Notes: a model not told the origin generated them from the letters alone. A stretch of DNA of 50,412 nucleotides from Oscillospiraceae bacterium (GCA_017512745.1 JAFWEV010000107.1:1-50412), one strand, 5' to 3'. Shown: positions 19,177-28,377, counted from the first letter of the stretch. Translations and numbers: made by a program.

Positions 19177-19890
19177 ATGGATGAGACCAGAAAATACGCG
19201 GTACTTGACGGCACAGCTCTCAAGATAATAGCCATGATCAGTATGGTGTTTGACCATATAGGAGATATGTTCTTTCCGGAAATGACATGGTTCAGGATGA
19301 TAGGCAGAATAGCCATGCCTGTCTTCAGCTTCTGTATTGCGGAAGGGTATGTCCATACCCGGGATAAGAAGAGATATCTTCTCCGTATGGGAGTCTTTGC
19401 GCTGATCAGCGAGATACCGTTCGATCTTGCCTTCGACGGCAGAGTCGGACTGGGACATCAGAATATAATGCTGACATTCTTTATCTCGATCCTGACGCTG
19501 ATGCTGTTTGAGCGTATCCGCGGCGTGAAGGAGCAGGGACAGGATAAGATACCTGTCTGGAGGAACTTTCTTGGGTTACTTGCAGTAGCAGCGGCGGCTG
19601 TCATAGCACTAATGCTCAAAACGGATTACCACCTGTTCGGAGTCCTTGCGGTATTTATTTTCTATATCCTTAAGGACAGGCACCACCTGATCCGTACCGG
19701 AGCGGGAGTGGCATTTCTCGCTCTCACCAGAACGATGGGATATTATATAACTACAGGCCTGAGTTTTATCCCTCTTGCGCTGTATAACGGGAAGAAGGGG
19801 AAAGGACTCAAGTGGCTTTTCTACATCTTTTACCCCGGACATCTTCTGCTGTTGTTCGCAATCAAATTCCTGATGGGCGGATACAGATAA
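19177..19890 (+). CDS. TraX-family membrane protein
   Basis: A 237-residue polytopic protein of the TraX family (named for F-plasmid pilin acetylation, found widely on chromosomes). Hallmarks are TALKIIAMISMVFDHIG (13-29), FRMIGRIAMPVFSFCIAEGY (39-58), RMGVFALISEIPFDLAF and the NIMLTFFISIL helix. Seven to eight membrane helices are apparent. The family probably acylates or acetylates a surface substrate. The ribosome site is GGGG-like. Neighbours are an ankyrin gene and an unrecognised gene; no conjugation gene is near. Confidence 0.88.
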   Translation: MDETRKYAVLDGTALKIIAMISMVFDHIGDMFFPEMTWFRMIGRIAMPVFSFCIAEGYVHTRDKKRYLLRMGVFALISEIPFDLAFDGRVGLGHQNIMLTFFISILTLMLFERIRGVKEQGQDKIPVWRNFLGLLAVAAAAVIALMLKTDYHLFGVLAVFIFYILKDRHHLIRTGAGVAFLALTRTMGYYITTGLSFIPLALYNGKKGKGLKWLFYIFYPGHLLLLFAIKFLMGGYR

Positions 19891-19925
19891 GCGGAGAGTG
19901 CATATCCTGATCGGGAGGCATTGTT

Positions 19926-20489
19926 ATGGATACAGAGACAAAAAGATTTATAGACAGCCTGGACAAGAAAAACATCCCGTGGAACAGGATGTTCACGGCG
20001 TATGGCACGGCGGAACGATACGGTGAGGTGCTGTCCTTGCTTGAGGAGATAGAAGACCCTGAACAGTGGAAGAAGACATTCAATCAGATGTCGGACTTCG
20101 AGCATCAAAGCACATTGTTTCCGCCGGCTCCGTTCGCACTGGTGTTTCTTGTCAGGATACTCGAAAAACTCATTCAGGATAGAGCGGATGATACGGCGGA
20201 ATGGCTGACAGGCCAGCTTATGTATTATCTCGAAGTCTGCATTGATGCGGAGAGGCTTGAGCACGATCAACCACTGAGCAGTTTTTCCGATCTTCTCAGA
20301 GATGAGAACCTTCTCCTCTCTGAAGACAATACGGAAGAAGATCTTGAGAATATCTTTGAAGATCCCGGGCTGGTCCCGGATGATCTGTTCTACAGTTTCT
20401 ATTATTATGCCAGGGTCGTTTTGTCGCAGGTCCCCCGTATTCTGGACAAATACGGAAAGTTCCCGGAGATGAGCGCCAAATTCAGATAA
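19926..20489 (+). CDS. Unrecognised acidic helical protein
   Basis: A 187-residue, strongly acidic, largely helical protein. It contains long amphipathic stretches (FALVFLVRILEKLIQDRADD near 75-92) and an acidic middle (SEDNTEEDLENIFEDPG). No signal peptide, cysteine cluster or catalytic motif is visible. CGGGAGG precedes the ATG at good spacing. Size and charge match the immunity-type neighbours on either side, but I recognise no family. Confidence 0.5.
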   Translation: MDTETKRFIDSLDKKNIPWNRMFTAYGTAERYGEVLSLLEEIEDPEQWKKTFNQMSDFEHQSTLFPPAPFALVFLVRILEKLIQDRADDTAEWLTGQLMYYLEVCIDAERLEHDQPLSSFSDLLRDENLLLSEDNTEEDLENIFEDPGLVPDDLFYSFYYYARVVLSQVPRILDKYGKFPEMSAKFR

Positions 20490-20530
20490 AGCAATACAAA
20501 TATGCGAAAAAAAGAGTTCGCGGGGGGAAA

Positions 20531-21046
20531 ATGGAAAGAATCGAATTCAAGTATCATCCGAATCTGTACAGTGACGAGATCCTGATCAGAGGAGAGGGAG
20601 TCTGCAATTGCTGCGGGAAAAAAGTCACCGAATACATAGATTCCGTATATTCCCCGGAGGATCTCGACTGCATCTGCCTTGGATGCATCAGTGACGGCAG
20701 CGCGGCGGAAAAATTCGATGCGGAATTCGTACAGTATGCGGAGGAAGTATCCGATCCCGAAAAGCGTGACGAGCTGTTTCACCGCACGCCGGGTTATATG
20801 TCCTGGCAGGGAGAAAACTGGCTTGCATGTTGCGATGACTACTGTGCCTATCTGGGGCCGGTAGGAATGGAAGAACTGGAAGAACTTGGGATCAAGGACG
20901 AAGTACTCGAAGACTATACATCCCAGGTGCCCTCTTATCCGATCGACGTAGTAGAGGAATATCTGAGCAAGGACGGGGACCTCACAGGGTATCTTTTCCG
21001 CTGTCTGCACTGCGGAAAATACAGACTTTATGTCGACGCAAGCTGA
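20531..21046 (+). CDS. CbrC/UPF0167-family zinc-binding protein
   Basis: A 171-residue protein of the CbrC family, whose E. coli member is linked to colicin E2 tolerance. Signature pieces are FKYHPN near the N-terminus, CNCCGKK (about 25-31), CICLGCISDGSAAEKFD (about 51-67), the RTPGYMSWQ block, CCDDYCAYLGPVG (about 101-113) and a last CLHCGKYRLY. The paired cysteines probably bind zinc. In this array it would fit as an immunity or tolerance protein. The start has a GGGGGG run upstream. Confidence 0.88.
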   Translation: MERIEFKYHPNLYSDEILIRGEGVCNCCGKKVTEYIDSVYSPEDLDCICLGCISDGSAAEKFDAEFVQYAEEVSDPEKRDELFHRTPGYMSWQGENWLACCDDYCAYLGPVGMEELEELGIKDEVLEDYTSQVPSYPIDVVEEYLSKDGDLTGYLFRCLHCGKYRLYVDAS

Positions 21047-21084
21047 GAAGACCGGTCAGCAGTAAATATATAGGGAGCAGTTAT

Positions 21085-21735
21085 ATGGAAAAAGGAACAT
21101 TGGACATCCTCGCCGAAGCAATATCTGATGTCGGATCATGGCAGTGGTGGTATACGGTGAAGGACATGTTTCAGATGGAATTCCGCGACGTAGAGCTGTA
21201 TGACACGTCCACTCCGGAGAAAGGACCCCACAGCAGTACGATTGCCGTTCGTTTTTTCGACAATTCCTTTGCGGTATTCCTAGACAATAGGGAAGAAGAG
21301 AGCGGAAAGAAATGGTACGACAGATTCTATGATGACGAGATCCCTCTGATCCAGGTCGAACCCTATGAGCTGGTATTCGACGATGTCGATTACGCAAAAA
21401 AAGTGCTGGACGGATTTAAGAACAGGATCTCCATGAAGGATTTCGAGGGCATCGGCACACTCTCTTCCGCCAAACACATTCTCGCTGCCAAATGTGAAGG
21501 TGTCGGATTTATAGTCGGCGGAGATGTAATCAAAGTCGTAGGGAAAAACGGCGAGTATGCGGAAGAGGAGATCGAGAGTCTGGCAAAACAGTGGTGGGAA
21601 TACTGGAGGAACTACTGGCGCTGCAGGAAGACAAAAGACGCCTATGAAGAAGACTGGGTGTGCGAGGTTACAATTCCCGTCAATCCGGATGATTCCAAAG
21701 GCGAATACTGCGAAGAAGGATCAGACTCAGAATAA
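21085..21735 (+). CDS. Unrecognised acidic protein, possible immunity type
   Basis: A 216-residue soluble protein. The N-terminal part is strand-rich (SSTIAVRFFDNSFAVFLD) and the C-terminal part Trp-rich and helical (QWWEYWRNYWRC), ending in an acidic tail. A VGFIVGGDVIKVVG hairpin lies near residue 137-150. I do not recognise a family. AGGGAG precedes the ATG. It is followed by a clear terminator at 21756, which closes this stretch of the array. Confidence 0.5.
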   Translation: MEKGTLDILAEAISDVGSWQWWYTVKDMFQMEFRDVELYDTSTPEKGPHSSTIAVRFFDNSFAVFLDNREEESGKKWYDRFYDDEIPLIQVEPYELVFDDVDYAKKVLDGFKNRISMKDFEGIGTLSSAKHILAAKCEGVGFIVGGDVIKVVGKNGEYAEEEIESLAKQWWEYWRNYWRCRKTKDAYEEDWVCEVTIPVNPDDSKGEYCEEGSDSE

Positions 21736-21755
21736 CTGAAGTAAATCGATCATGA

Positions 21756-21794
21756 GAGGACGGATACTGCCGTCCTCTTTTCATATGTTAGAAT
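21756..21794 (+). promoter_or_regulatory. Back-to-back terminator hairpin and extended -10 promoter
   Basis: GAGGACGG (21756-21763) pairs with CCGTCCTC (21770-21777) around the loop ATACTG, followed by TTTT. Nine bases on lies TGTTAGAAT (21786-21794), an extended -10 element, before the GH3 gene. Near-copies of this arrangement lie at 23840-23879 and 38228-38273. Confidence 0.7.
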
Positions 21795-21839
21795 ATAAGG
21801 AAACAGGAGCGTTCAGCGGAATAACCGGAGGAGCGATCG

Positions 21840-23771
21840 ATGCATAAAAGAACAAATACAGCAATTGTGGGGAAACTGAGCGTAATAAAGAAAAAAACGA
21901 TATCATTTTTACTGATACTTGCGATGCTGGTATCGGCAGCAGGCTGTTCTTCATACGGGTTTTTTCCGGGATCGCAGAAAGCGGGTAAGTATTCGGTTGA
22001 AGGAGCAGGATACAAATGTACCGAATACGCATCAATGACTCCGGAAGAGATCGTAGCGAGTCTGTCTCTTGAGCAGAAAGCGGCACAGATGGTCATGCCT
22101 GCGGTTTATAATGTCAGCCCGAGCAACATGAAAGATAATGATTACGGCAGTATCCTCTCCACGAAAGGCAGCATCGATGCCGCATCCTGGCAGAGCCTGG
22201 TGGACGAATATCAGAATGCCGCACTTTTATCGGATGCCGGGATACCCTTTCTCTATGGGCAGGACGATGTTCACGGCGTGAATTACTGTTTAAATGCGGT
22301 ATATTTTCCTCATAACATCGGGCAGGGCGCTGCCAATGATGAAGAACTTGCGTATCAGGTCGGGCTGATCACGGCCGACGAAGCAAAGCTCTGCCATATG
22401 CTGTGGAATTATTCCCCGTGCGTTGCTCAGTCTGCAGATCCGCGCTGGGGAAGAACGTACGAATCCTACGGTTCGGATCTTGAAACGATCATAAAACTCA
22501 GTACCGCATATACAAGGGGCTTGCTTGACGGGGGACTGGTCGTCTGTGCAAAACATTTTTTAGCGGACGGCAATGTGGAATATGGCACGGGGGAGAAGGA
22601 TGGCACCGAAATGCTCATCGATAGAGGAGATGCCAGACTGACCGACAATGAGATAAATGAACTGTTGAGGGTATATCAGGCGCAGATCGATGCGGGCGTA
22701 CAGACCATCATGATCAGCCATTCCTCATTGAACGGTGTAAAGATGCACGAAAACGCAGAGCTCATCATGAAACTGAAAAATGAGATGGGCTTTGAAGGCT
22801 TTATCGCGAGCGACTGGGAATCCATACAGCATATTTCCGGTCTGTCCTACAGAGAGCAGGTCATCACAAGCATCAATTCGGGGATCGACATGCTTATGGA
22901 AGTCGAGAGATTCGATGAGGCTAGACAGATCATCGCAGATGCCGTAAACAGCGGTGAGATCAGCAAAGAGCGCGTGGATGATGCTGTAACGAGGATCATC
23001 AGAGTAAAAAAAGAGGCAGGGTTGTTTGAAGATCCCTTCCTCGAGAAAACGGAGACAAACCAGGCGGAGACCGGTTCTCCGGAATACAGAAAAGTCGCGG
23101 AAATGCTGGTCGAGAAGAGTCTCGTCCTCCTGAAAAACGATCCGGATGTCCTTCCGCTGAAGGAAGGTACAAAGGTCTATATCATGGGACCTGCGGCAGA
23201 TGATGCCTCGGTACAGTGCGGCGGCTGGACGATAGAATGGAACGGTTCTTCAAAGAAGGATATTGCAGGTGTAACGACAATACAGGATGCTTTCGAACAA
23301 TATGCTGAAGATTACGGCATCACCGTCATTACCGACCGGAAAAAAGCCGCGGATGCCGATGTGGTACTGCTCTGCGTCGGAGAACAGGCCTATGCGGAAT
23401 GGAACGGAGATACTGCGGATCTGGAGCTGTGCGGCGCACTTGGCCTTCCTGACAATAAAAAAGCCATCGAAGAGGCGAAGGAACTGGGAAAGCCCACCGT
23501 TACCTGCATCATTGCGGGAAGAAACGTCATCATAGATCCCGACGACTTTGATGACTGGGACAGTGTTGTGATGTGTTATCTTCCGGGCTCGGAAGGCAAA
23601 GGAATTTCCGATGTGTTATGCGGATGCGCGGATTTTACTGGAAAACTACCGTCTCCGTGGTACGGCAGTATCGACCAGATCGGTACCGAACGGTCCTTCC
23701 TCGAACGCGGCTACGGCCTTACATACGGAAACGGTTTCCGGGCAAAAAATGAGCCAGAAACGGTCTCGTGA
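21840..23771 (+). CDS. Glycoside hydrolase family 3 lipoprotein (beta-glucosidase-like)
   Basis: A 643-residue secreted GH3 enzyme. The N-terminus has basic residues, a hydrophobic core and a lipobox ending at C36 (LVSAAGC), so the mature enzyme should be anchored on the outer face of the membrane. The barrel holds GQDDVHG (140-146), AKHFLADG (237-244) and the nucleophile D325 in FIASDW. The C-terminal alpha/beta sandwich starts near SLVLLKND, with RSFLERGYGLTYG at the end. It probably cleaves beta-linked glucosides outside the cell. GGAGG precedes the ATG. It stands alone between two terminator/promoter modules, inside the immunity-like array. Confidence 0.92.
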   Translation: MHKRTNTAIVGKLSVIKKKTISFLLILAMLVSAAGCSSYGFFPGSQKAGKYSVEGAGYKCTEYASMTPEEIVASLSLEQKAAQMVMPAVYNVSPSNMKDNDYGSILSTKGSIDAASWQSLVDEYQNAALLSDAGIPFLYGQDDVHGVNYCLNAVYFPHNIGQGAANDEELAYQVGLITADEAKLCHMLWNYSPCVAQSADPRWGRTYESYGSDLETIIKLSTAYTRGLLDGGLVVCAKHFLADGNVEYGTGEKDGTEMLIDRGDARLTDNEINELLRVYQAQIDAGVQTIMISHSSLNGVKMHENAELIMKLKNEMGFEGFIASDWESIQHISGLSYREQVITSINSGIDMLMEVERFDEARQIIADAVNSGEISKERVDDAVTRIIRVKKEAGLFEDPFLEKTETNQAETGSPEYRKVAEMLVEKSLVLLKNDPDVLPLKEGTKVYIMGPAADDASVQCGGWTIEWNGSSKKDIAGVTTIQDAFEQYAEDYGITVITDRKKAADADVVLLCVGEQAYAEWNGDTADLELCGALGLPDNKKAIEEAKELGKPTVTCIIAGRNVIIDPDDFDDWDSVVMCYLPGSEGKGISDVLCGCADFTGKLPSPWYGSIDQIGTERSFLERGYGLTYGNGFRAKNEPETVS

Positions 23772-23839
23772 AATATCGGGATACAGATAAAGGAAAGATA
23801 TCTGACGGATGTTTTTATAACAAGAATAAAATGACCCTG

Positions 23840-23879
23840 AGGGGACGGATGCTGCCGTCCTCTTCTCATGTGTTAGAAT
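23840..23879 (+). promoter_or_regulatory. Terminator-like hairpin joined to extended -10, second copy
   Basis: GGACGG pairs with CCGTCC around ATGCTG, with wobble-extended stem, then a TCTTCTC run and TGTTAGAAT at 23871-23879. It matches the module at 21756 in order, loop and -10 sequence, and precedes the DUF6572-like gene. Confidence 0.6.
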
Positions 23880-23922
23880 ATACAGAGAACGAGAGAACGA
23901 TCGGAATGAACGAGGTAAAATC

Positions 23923-24879
23923 ATGTCGAATATCAGGAACCGCGGAGTTATAGATATAACACTGATCGAGGACAGAAGATATGTTCTCATCATACTCGAC
24001 GATATCAGGTGGGAGTTTGCGACAAGGCAGGAGCATGCAAGAATGCTTCAGGACAAGCTCAATGATTATCTCGACTACGTTTCAAGCGGACAGGCAGAAG
24101 AGGCGAATCCGGGTCTCCGCCCGATCATACGTGTTCTCGCGCGGTATCCGTACAGCCGCTACTGCATTAGTTTCCTGGAGAGAGTCAGCGCTTATGTGAA
24201 AGGGCACGGGGACATCTGCGATATCGAGTGGACTCATTCTCCTGAAGACGGACCTTTTGAAGACGGGTTCAGCGACGATTTTATTTTCGATGCGGGGAAG
24301 ATATATCCGCGGATCAAGAAGAACTGGGCAAAGGATCCGCTCAGCGAAGTCTCCTTGATGTCGCCGGATTCTACATCCCCGGATTATCCCCAGAATCTGG
24401 TCATGCTCCGTGTTAAGGACAGTTTTGTCGGTATGTTCGTACAGGATATGGGAAGTGTCCTGACATACCTAACTTACGATATGCTGCCCGAAGGAACGGA
24501 TGTGGCGAAACTCGGAGATACAGCCTTCGACAATCTCGCGAGAGACATAAGGTACCGAACAAGTGAATCAAAGATCCCGGGTATATACGGGATACTTGCA
24601 GGCGGTGACTTTGAGGCTGAGAGTCTGTGCATAGACAGCATATGGCAGCAGATATCAGAGGATCTAAATGACGATATAATGATATGTATTCCCACCAAAG
24701 ATCTGGTGTTCTACACAAAAGCGAGCGACAGAAGGCTCGTGCGGAAGATGCTGAAGAACGCAGCCGACATGTTCGAATCAAACAGGAAGGAATCACCCGG
24801 CCTTCTTTTCTGTAAAGATGTATTCCTTTACAGAAGGAAGAAGGGCACGATCGAGGTCGACAAGAGGCTGACATATTGA
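23923..24879 (+). CDS. DUF6572-like plus DUF1444-like two-part protein
   Basis: A 318-residue protein with two parts. Residues 1-90 (GVIDITLIEDRRYVLIILDD, then LQDKLNDYLDYVSSGQ) resemble DUF6572, a small domain common in immunity-type loci. Residues about 125-318 (KIYPRIKKNW, QNLVMLRVKDSFVGMFVQDMG, FDNLARDIR) resemble DUF1444-type proteins. Both matches are from memory. No signal or membrane segment is present. A GAGG site precedes the ATG. It starts the second stretch of the array. Confidence 0.55.
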   Translation: MSNIRNRGVIDITLIEDRRYVLIILDDIRWEFATRQEHARMLQDKLNDYLDYVSSGQAEEANPGLRPIIRVLARYPYSRYCISFLERVSAYVKGHGDICDIEWTHSPEDGPFEDGFSDDFIFDAGKIYPRIKKNWAKDPLSEVSLMSPDSTSPDYPQNLVMLRVKDSFVGMFVQDMGSVLTYLTYDMLPEGTDVAKLGDTAFDNLARDIRYRTSESKIPGIYGILAGGDFEAESLCIDSIWQQISEDLNDDIMICIPTKDLVFYTKASDRRLVRKMLKNAADMFESNRKESPGLLFCKDVFLYRRKKGTIEVDKRLTY

Positions 24880-24947
24880 CAGGCAGGCGATAATTGGACC
24901 GGTCAGGTCGTCGGACCGCATATTTCAGGCATAAAGGGAGACAAAAA

Positions 24948-25559
24948 ATGGGACTTTCAGATAAAACGGCAGAAATATCCGGACAGAAGATCTGGGATGC
25001 GTTCATCAGAGAATTTGAACCGTCAGAAGATCTTACAAGGCCTTCCGAGCATATCCTTGGCGCGTGCAGAAGCGCCGGATTTCCGGAGAGCCTCATATAC
25101 TTAATGGAAAAATACGGGTTCGGAAACTATGGTAACGGGATAGTGAAGCTTATTGATCCCGAGGACTATCTGAACAGCCTGTACACATGGCTTGGGAGAC
25201 AGGACTTTTCCAAGATACCATTCATGATGACCGGCTTCGGTGATATTTTCTATCTGAGAAATCTCGGAGACGGTGAATACGACATCTCGCTGCTGGATAT
25301 CCATTACCGCAGCATCACGGTCCCGGCATGGACCGTAGAGGAATTCATCGCATATATTACCGATCCCGAAACGGAAAAGAATGTACTGAGGAAAGACCTG
25401 TTCGCGCTTGCCGAAGAGAAATGCGGCCCATTAAAGCCGGACGAGATCTTCTTCTTTGTGCCGGCTCTGATCGTGGGAGGGGCTGAAGATATTAAATATA
25501 TAGGCAAAGGCAATGCCGCTGTCCATCACCGGGTGCTTTTTCAGGTTGGACAGGGATGA
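24948..25559 (+). CDS. GAD-like/DUF1851 (Tdi1-type) immunity-like protein
   Basis: A 203-residue protein. The N-terminal half contains MEKYGFGNYGNGIVKLIDPEDY (about 48-69); the second half IPFMMTGFGDIFYLRNL, then DISLLDIHYRS. These match GAD-like and DUF1851 domains, the pair found in immunity proteins such as the type VI secretion immunity protein Tdi1. No toxin is adjacent. The ATG at 24948 has AAGGGAG 9 bases upstream; an earlier in-frame ATG at 24894 has no such site. It is cytoplasmic by sequence. Confidence 0.75.
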   Translation: MGLSDKTAEISGQKIWDAFIREFEPSEDLTRPSEHILGACRSAGFPESLIYLMEKYGFGNYGNGIVKLIDPEDYLNSLYTWLGRQDFSKIPFMMTGFGDIFYLRNLGDGEYDISLLDIHYRSITVPAWTVEEFIAYITDPETEKNVLRKDLFALAEEKCGPLKPDEIFFFVPALIVGGAEDIKYIGKGNAAVHHRVLFQVGQG

Positions 25560-25618
25560 TCCGGTATTGTATATCCGAAATAATCTTTGTGGAATAAAGA
25601 TCGGAAACAGGTGCAATT

Positions 25619-26086
25619 ATGGAGATACGGTTTGCGGAAAAAGAGGACCTTGCGGCGGTCAACAGACTGAGAAAACAGGTGAATGACATCCACGTCAAGG
25701 GAAGACCCGAGATATTCAAAGACGGATTCAGGGACGAGCTGAGAGACTATATCTATGAGATATTCGACGATCCTCAGAAAAAGATCGTCGTTTGTGACAA
25801 TGACGGTGAGATCTGCGGGTTTGCAGTACTGAATCATGTCGTGAGACCTGAGAATCCATTCATGTACGAGAGGATTTTTCTCGATATCGACGAGCTCGGC
25901 GTCGATGAGGAATGCCGCAGACATGGTATAGCCACTGAGATCATTGAATTTATTGGAGAATTCGCACGATCCGAGGGATTCGACAGGATCGAACTTAACA
26001 TGTGGGAATTCAATCCGGATGCGTTGGCATTCTACGAAGCTACAGGGTTCAGAACATACAGAAGATATATGGAGAAGAAACTATGA
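25619..26086 (+). CDS. GNAT-family N-acetyltransferase
   Basis: A 155-residue GNAT, the fourth in the array. It begins MEIRFAEKEDLAAVNRLR; the cofactor loop is VDEECRRHGIATEIIEF (about 95-111), and NPDALAFYEATGF (about 133-145) is motif B. Its stop codon overlaps the start of the next gene (ATGA), so the two products are probably made together. The substrate is unknown. AGGTG precedes the start. Confidence 0.85.
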   Translation: MEIRFAEKEDLAAVNRLRKQVNDIHVKGRPEIFKDGFRDELRDYIYEIFDDPQKKIVVCDNDGEICGFAVLNHVVRPENPFMYERIFLDIDELGVDEECRRHGIATEIIEFIGEFARSEGFDRIELNMWEFNPDALAFYEATGFRTYRRYMEKKL

Positions 26087-26622
26087 GAGAACTTATAGAG
26101 AGAATATCGGAAAACGCGGATAACAGAAAAGAGATGAGCTGCTGCGCCAAGATCCTCAAGAAATGCAGTTTCAAATCGGCCAAAGATCTCGGCAATGTGA
26201 CCGAACTCGCCACCTGGCTCTATGTATTCGGGCATTATGACGATGCCGTCGCCGTATGCGACATACTCAAGGATATGGAATTCACCGGCAACTACACGCT
26301 CTGGGATCAAGCGGACTACGCACTATGCCTCAAGGCGAGGATCCTGCGCAAGCGGGGAGATGAGAAGGAGAGAGAAGGACTTCTTAAGAAAGTCAATGAG
26401 CACAGACACCCGGAACTGTACGGGAACCTCGTCGACTGGTACAGAGGTACGCTGAACGAGAATATAAGCAGCGATTCAGGTATCACGGTCAAATGGGTCT
26501 GGATCATGACAAAACTTGTGTTCGCGATAAAGTACAGGGAAGCGGGAGGTCATCCGATCCCGGACGAGGAATTCGAAAAGGACATCGCGGAGACTGTCGA
26601 AGCCCTCAGAGCTGTAAGATAA
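26083..26622 (+). CDS. DUF6707-like TPR-type protein coupled to a GNAT
   Basis: A 179-residue helical protein starting in the GNAT gene's ATGA overlap. It has TPR-like helices: ELATWLYVFGHYDDAVAVCDIL (about 45-66) and ADYALCLKARILRKRGDEKE. The C-terminal part reads GNLVDWYRGTLNE, then ITVKWVWIMTKLVFAIKYREAGGH. I recall this end as DUF6707. Translational coupling suggests a functional pair with the GNAT, perhaps as substrate, partner or regulator. Confidence 0.55.
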   Translation: MRELIERISENADNRKEMSCCAKILKKCSFKSAKDLGNVTELATWLYVFGHYDDAVAVCDILKDMEFTGNYTLWDQADYALCLKARILRKRGDEKEREGLLKKVNEHRHPELYGNLVDWYRGTLNENISSDSGITVKWVWIMTKLVFAIKYREAGGHPIPDEEFEKDIAETVEALRAVR

Positions 26623-26660
26623 CAGGCAAATACATTTTTTGAATTTGGAGACAAATATTG

Positions 26661-28373
26661 ATGAATAAGACTATGACGATATTCAGGGAACTCCCTTACG
26701 AGAGACCCGATGTCAAGAAGATCAAAAAGGAGATAACAAGATATCTCAGACTGTTCAATGATGCGAGGACGTTCGAGGATGCCGATACGGCATTTCTCGG
26801 ACTGATGGATATGCTGGAGTCATGCTTTACGCTCAGTACAATAGCCAGTATCCGTAACACGATGAACACCAAAGATGAGTTCTATGACGGGGAAGTGAGG
26901 TTTTTCAACAAGGAGACAGCGAAGCTCATGCTGATCCTCAAGAAGGGAATCAAAGCCATGCTCTCGAGCTCATTCCGCACTCAGTTTGAGGAAAAGTACG
27001 GGACTCATCTGTTTGAACAGATGGAGACAAGACTGAAGCTTATAAAGCCAACAATCATACTGCCAACGATCAGAGAGGGAAACCTTCAGACTGAGTACTC
27101 AAAGACGGCGGCATCCTGTTCCGTGGAATTTATGGGAGAGAAATGCAATTTCTACGGATTGCTGCGGCATATGCAGTCGACTGACCGGTCCGAGCGCAGA
27201 GCTGCGTTTGAGGAATGGGCGAAACTGTATGAGGGCGTATCAGGAAAGCTCGAAGAGCAGTACGGAAAACTGGTCAGGCTGCGCAGCACCATGGCCAGAC
27301 GTCTCGGATTCAAAAGCTATATAGACTATATCTACCTGTCTCGCGGAAGATATGATTACAATGCTAAAAAAGTGGAGGAATTCCGCGAATCGGTCCGCAG
27401 ATACATCACCCCTCTCTGTGAGGAACTGTACAGCGAACAGGCCGAGCGCCTCGGAGTGGATGAGCTCAGGTGGTATGACGAGAGTCTCTGCTTCACGGAG
27501 GGCAATGCCGTCCCGATAGGCACTCCGGAGGAGCTGACGGAAAAGACTTTGGCAATGTATAAGGAGATGTCGCCCGAAACGGGAGAATTCTTCGGTTTCA
27601 TGAAGGAACATGAGCTCTATGATTTCGTAACGCGCGAGAATAAGCATCTCGGAGGATATACGACATTTCTTCCGGACTACAGAGCTCCGTTCATTTTCTC
27701 GAATTTCAACGGGACTTCGGCTGATGTGGACGTTCTGACTCACGAGGCCGGTCACGCCTTTGAAGCGTATTACGCTTCGCGCAGACTCCCGATCCAGCTT
27801 CTGACGATGTCAACAAGCGAGATCAACGAGATACACTCCATGTCCATGGAATTCTTCGCATATCCGTATCTCGAGAGCTTCTTCGGGGATAAAGCGGACA
27901 AATACAGGTACGCCCACTTCACGGATGCAATCAAGCACATACCGTATCTCGTCAGTGTGGACGAGTTCCAGCACAGAGTCTTTGAGAACCCCGACAGCAC
28001 TCCTGAAGACTGGCGGAAGATCTGGAAGGATATAGAGAAGAAATACATGCCGTGGCGCAGCTATGACGGAAACGCTTTCCTTGAGAGCGGTGGGTTCTGG
28101 ATGCAGAAGCAGCACATATTCCTGTTCCCGTTCTACTATGTGGATTACGCGATGGCGCAGATGGACGCTTTTGCTCTGTTCCGCATGAGAGCTGAAGGCG
28201 GTGACGCCTGGGGAAGCTACCTTAAACTGTGCGGAATGGGCGGGATGTACGGATACTTTGAGACACTGGAGCGCGCAGGGCTTCCGAATCCTCTCGATCC
28301 GGACACCGTAAAGGGAGTCGCTGAGTTCGGAAAACAGTATTCCGATGTGCTTAAAGATAAGATCAGTATCTGA
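26661..28373 (+). CDS. M3-family oligoendopeptidase
   Basis: A 570-residue zinc metallopeptidase of the M3 (PepF/thimet) family. The catalytic motif is H-E-A-G-H in VLTHEAGHAFEAYY (about 356-369), with the third ligand expected in EINEIHSMSMEFFAYP (about 384-399). It has no signal peptide, so it would cut short peptides in the cytoplasm. The length is normal for the bacterial M3B type. The ATG at 26661 has TTTGGAG upstream. It closes the long plus-strand run, facing the TtcA-like gene. Confidence 0.92.
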   Translation: MNKTMTIFRELPYERPDVKKIKKEITRYLRLFNDARTFEDADTAFLGLMDMLESCFTLSTIASIRNTMNTKDEFYDGEVRFFNKETAKLMLILKKGIKAMLSSSFRTQFEEKYGTHLFEQMETRLKLIKPTIILPTIREGNLQTEYSKTAASCSVEFMGEKCNFYGLLRHMQSTDRSERRAAFEEWAKLYEGVSGKLEEQYGKLVRLRSTMARRLGFKSYIDYIYLSRGRYDYNAKKVEEFRESVRRYITPLCEELYSEQAERLGVDELRWYDESLCFTEGNAVPIGTPEELTEKTLAMYKEMSPETGEFFGFMKEHELYDFVTRENKHLGGYTTFLPDYRAPFIFSNFNGTSADVDVLTHEAGHAFEAYYASRRLPIQLLTMSTSEINEIHSMSMEFFAYPYLESFFGDKADKYRYAHFTDAIKHIPYLVSVDEFQHRVFENPDSTPEDWRKIWKDIEKKYMPWRSYDGNAFLESGGFWMQKQHIFLFPFYYVDYAMAQMDAFALFRMRAEGGDAWGSYLKLCGMGGMYGYFETLERAGLPNPLDPDTVKGVAEFGKQYSDVLKDKISI

Positions 28374-28377
28374 TCTT
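28359..28377 (+). terminator. Palindrome over the M3 stop codon, weak terminator
   Basis: AAGATCAG, loop TAT, CTGATCTT: an exact 8+8 repeat spanning the peptidase stop codon, followed by only a short T-run. It lies between convergent genes. Confidence 0.4.

Noticed and set aside
19177..19890. TraX-family gene as evidence of a conjugative element
   Set aside because: No other transfer, relaxase or integrase gene is present, and TraX-family proteins are common on chromosomes.
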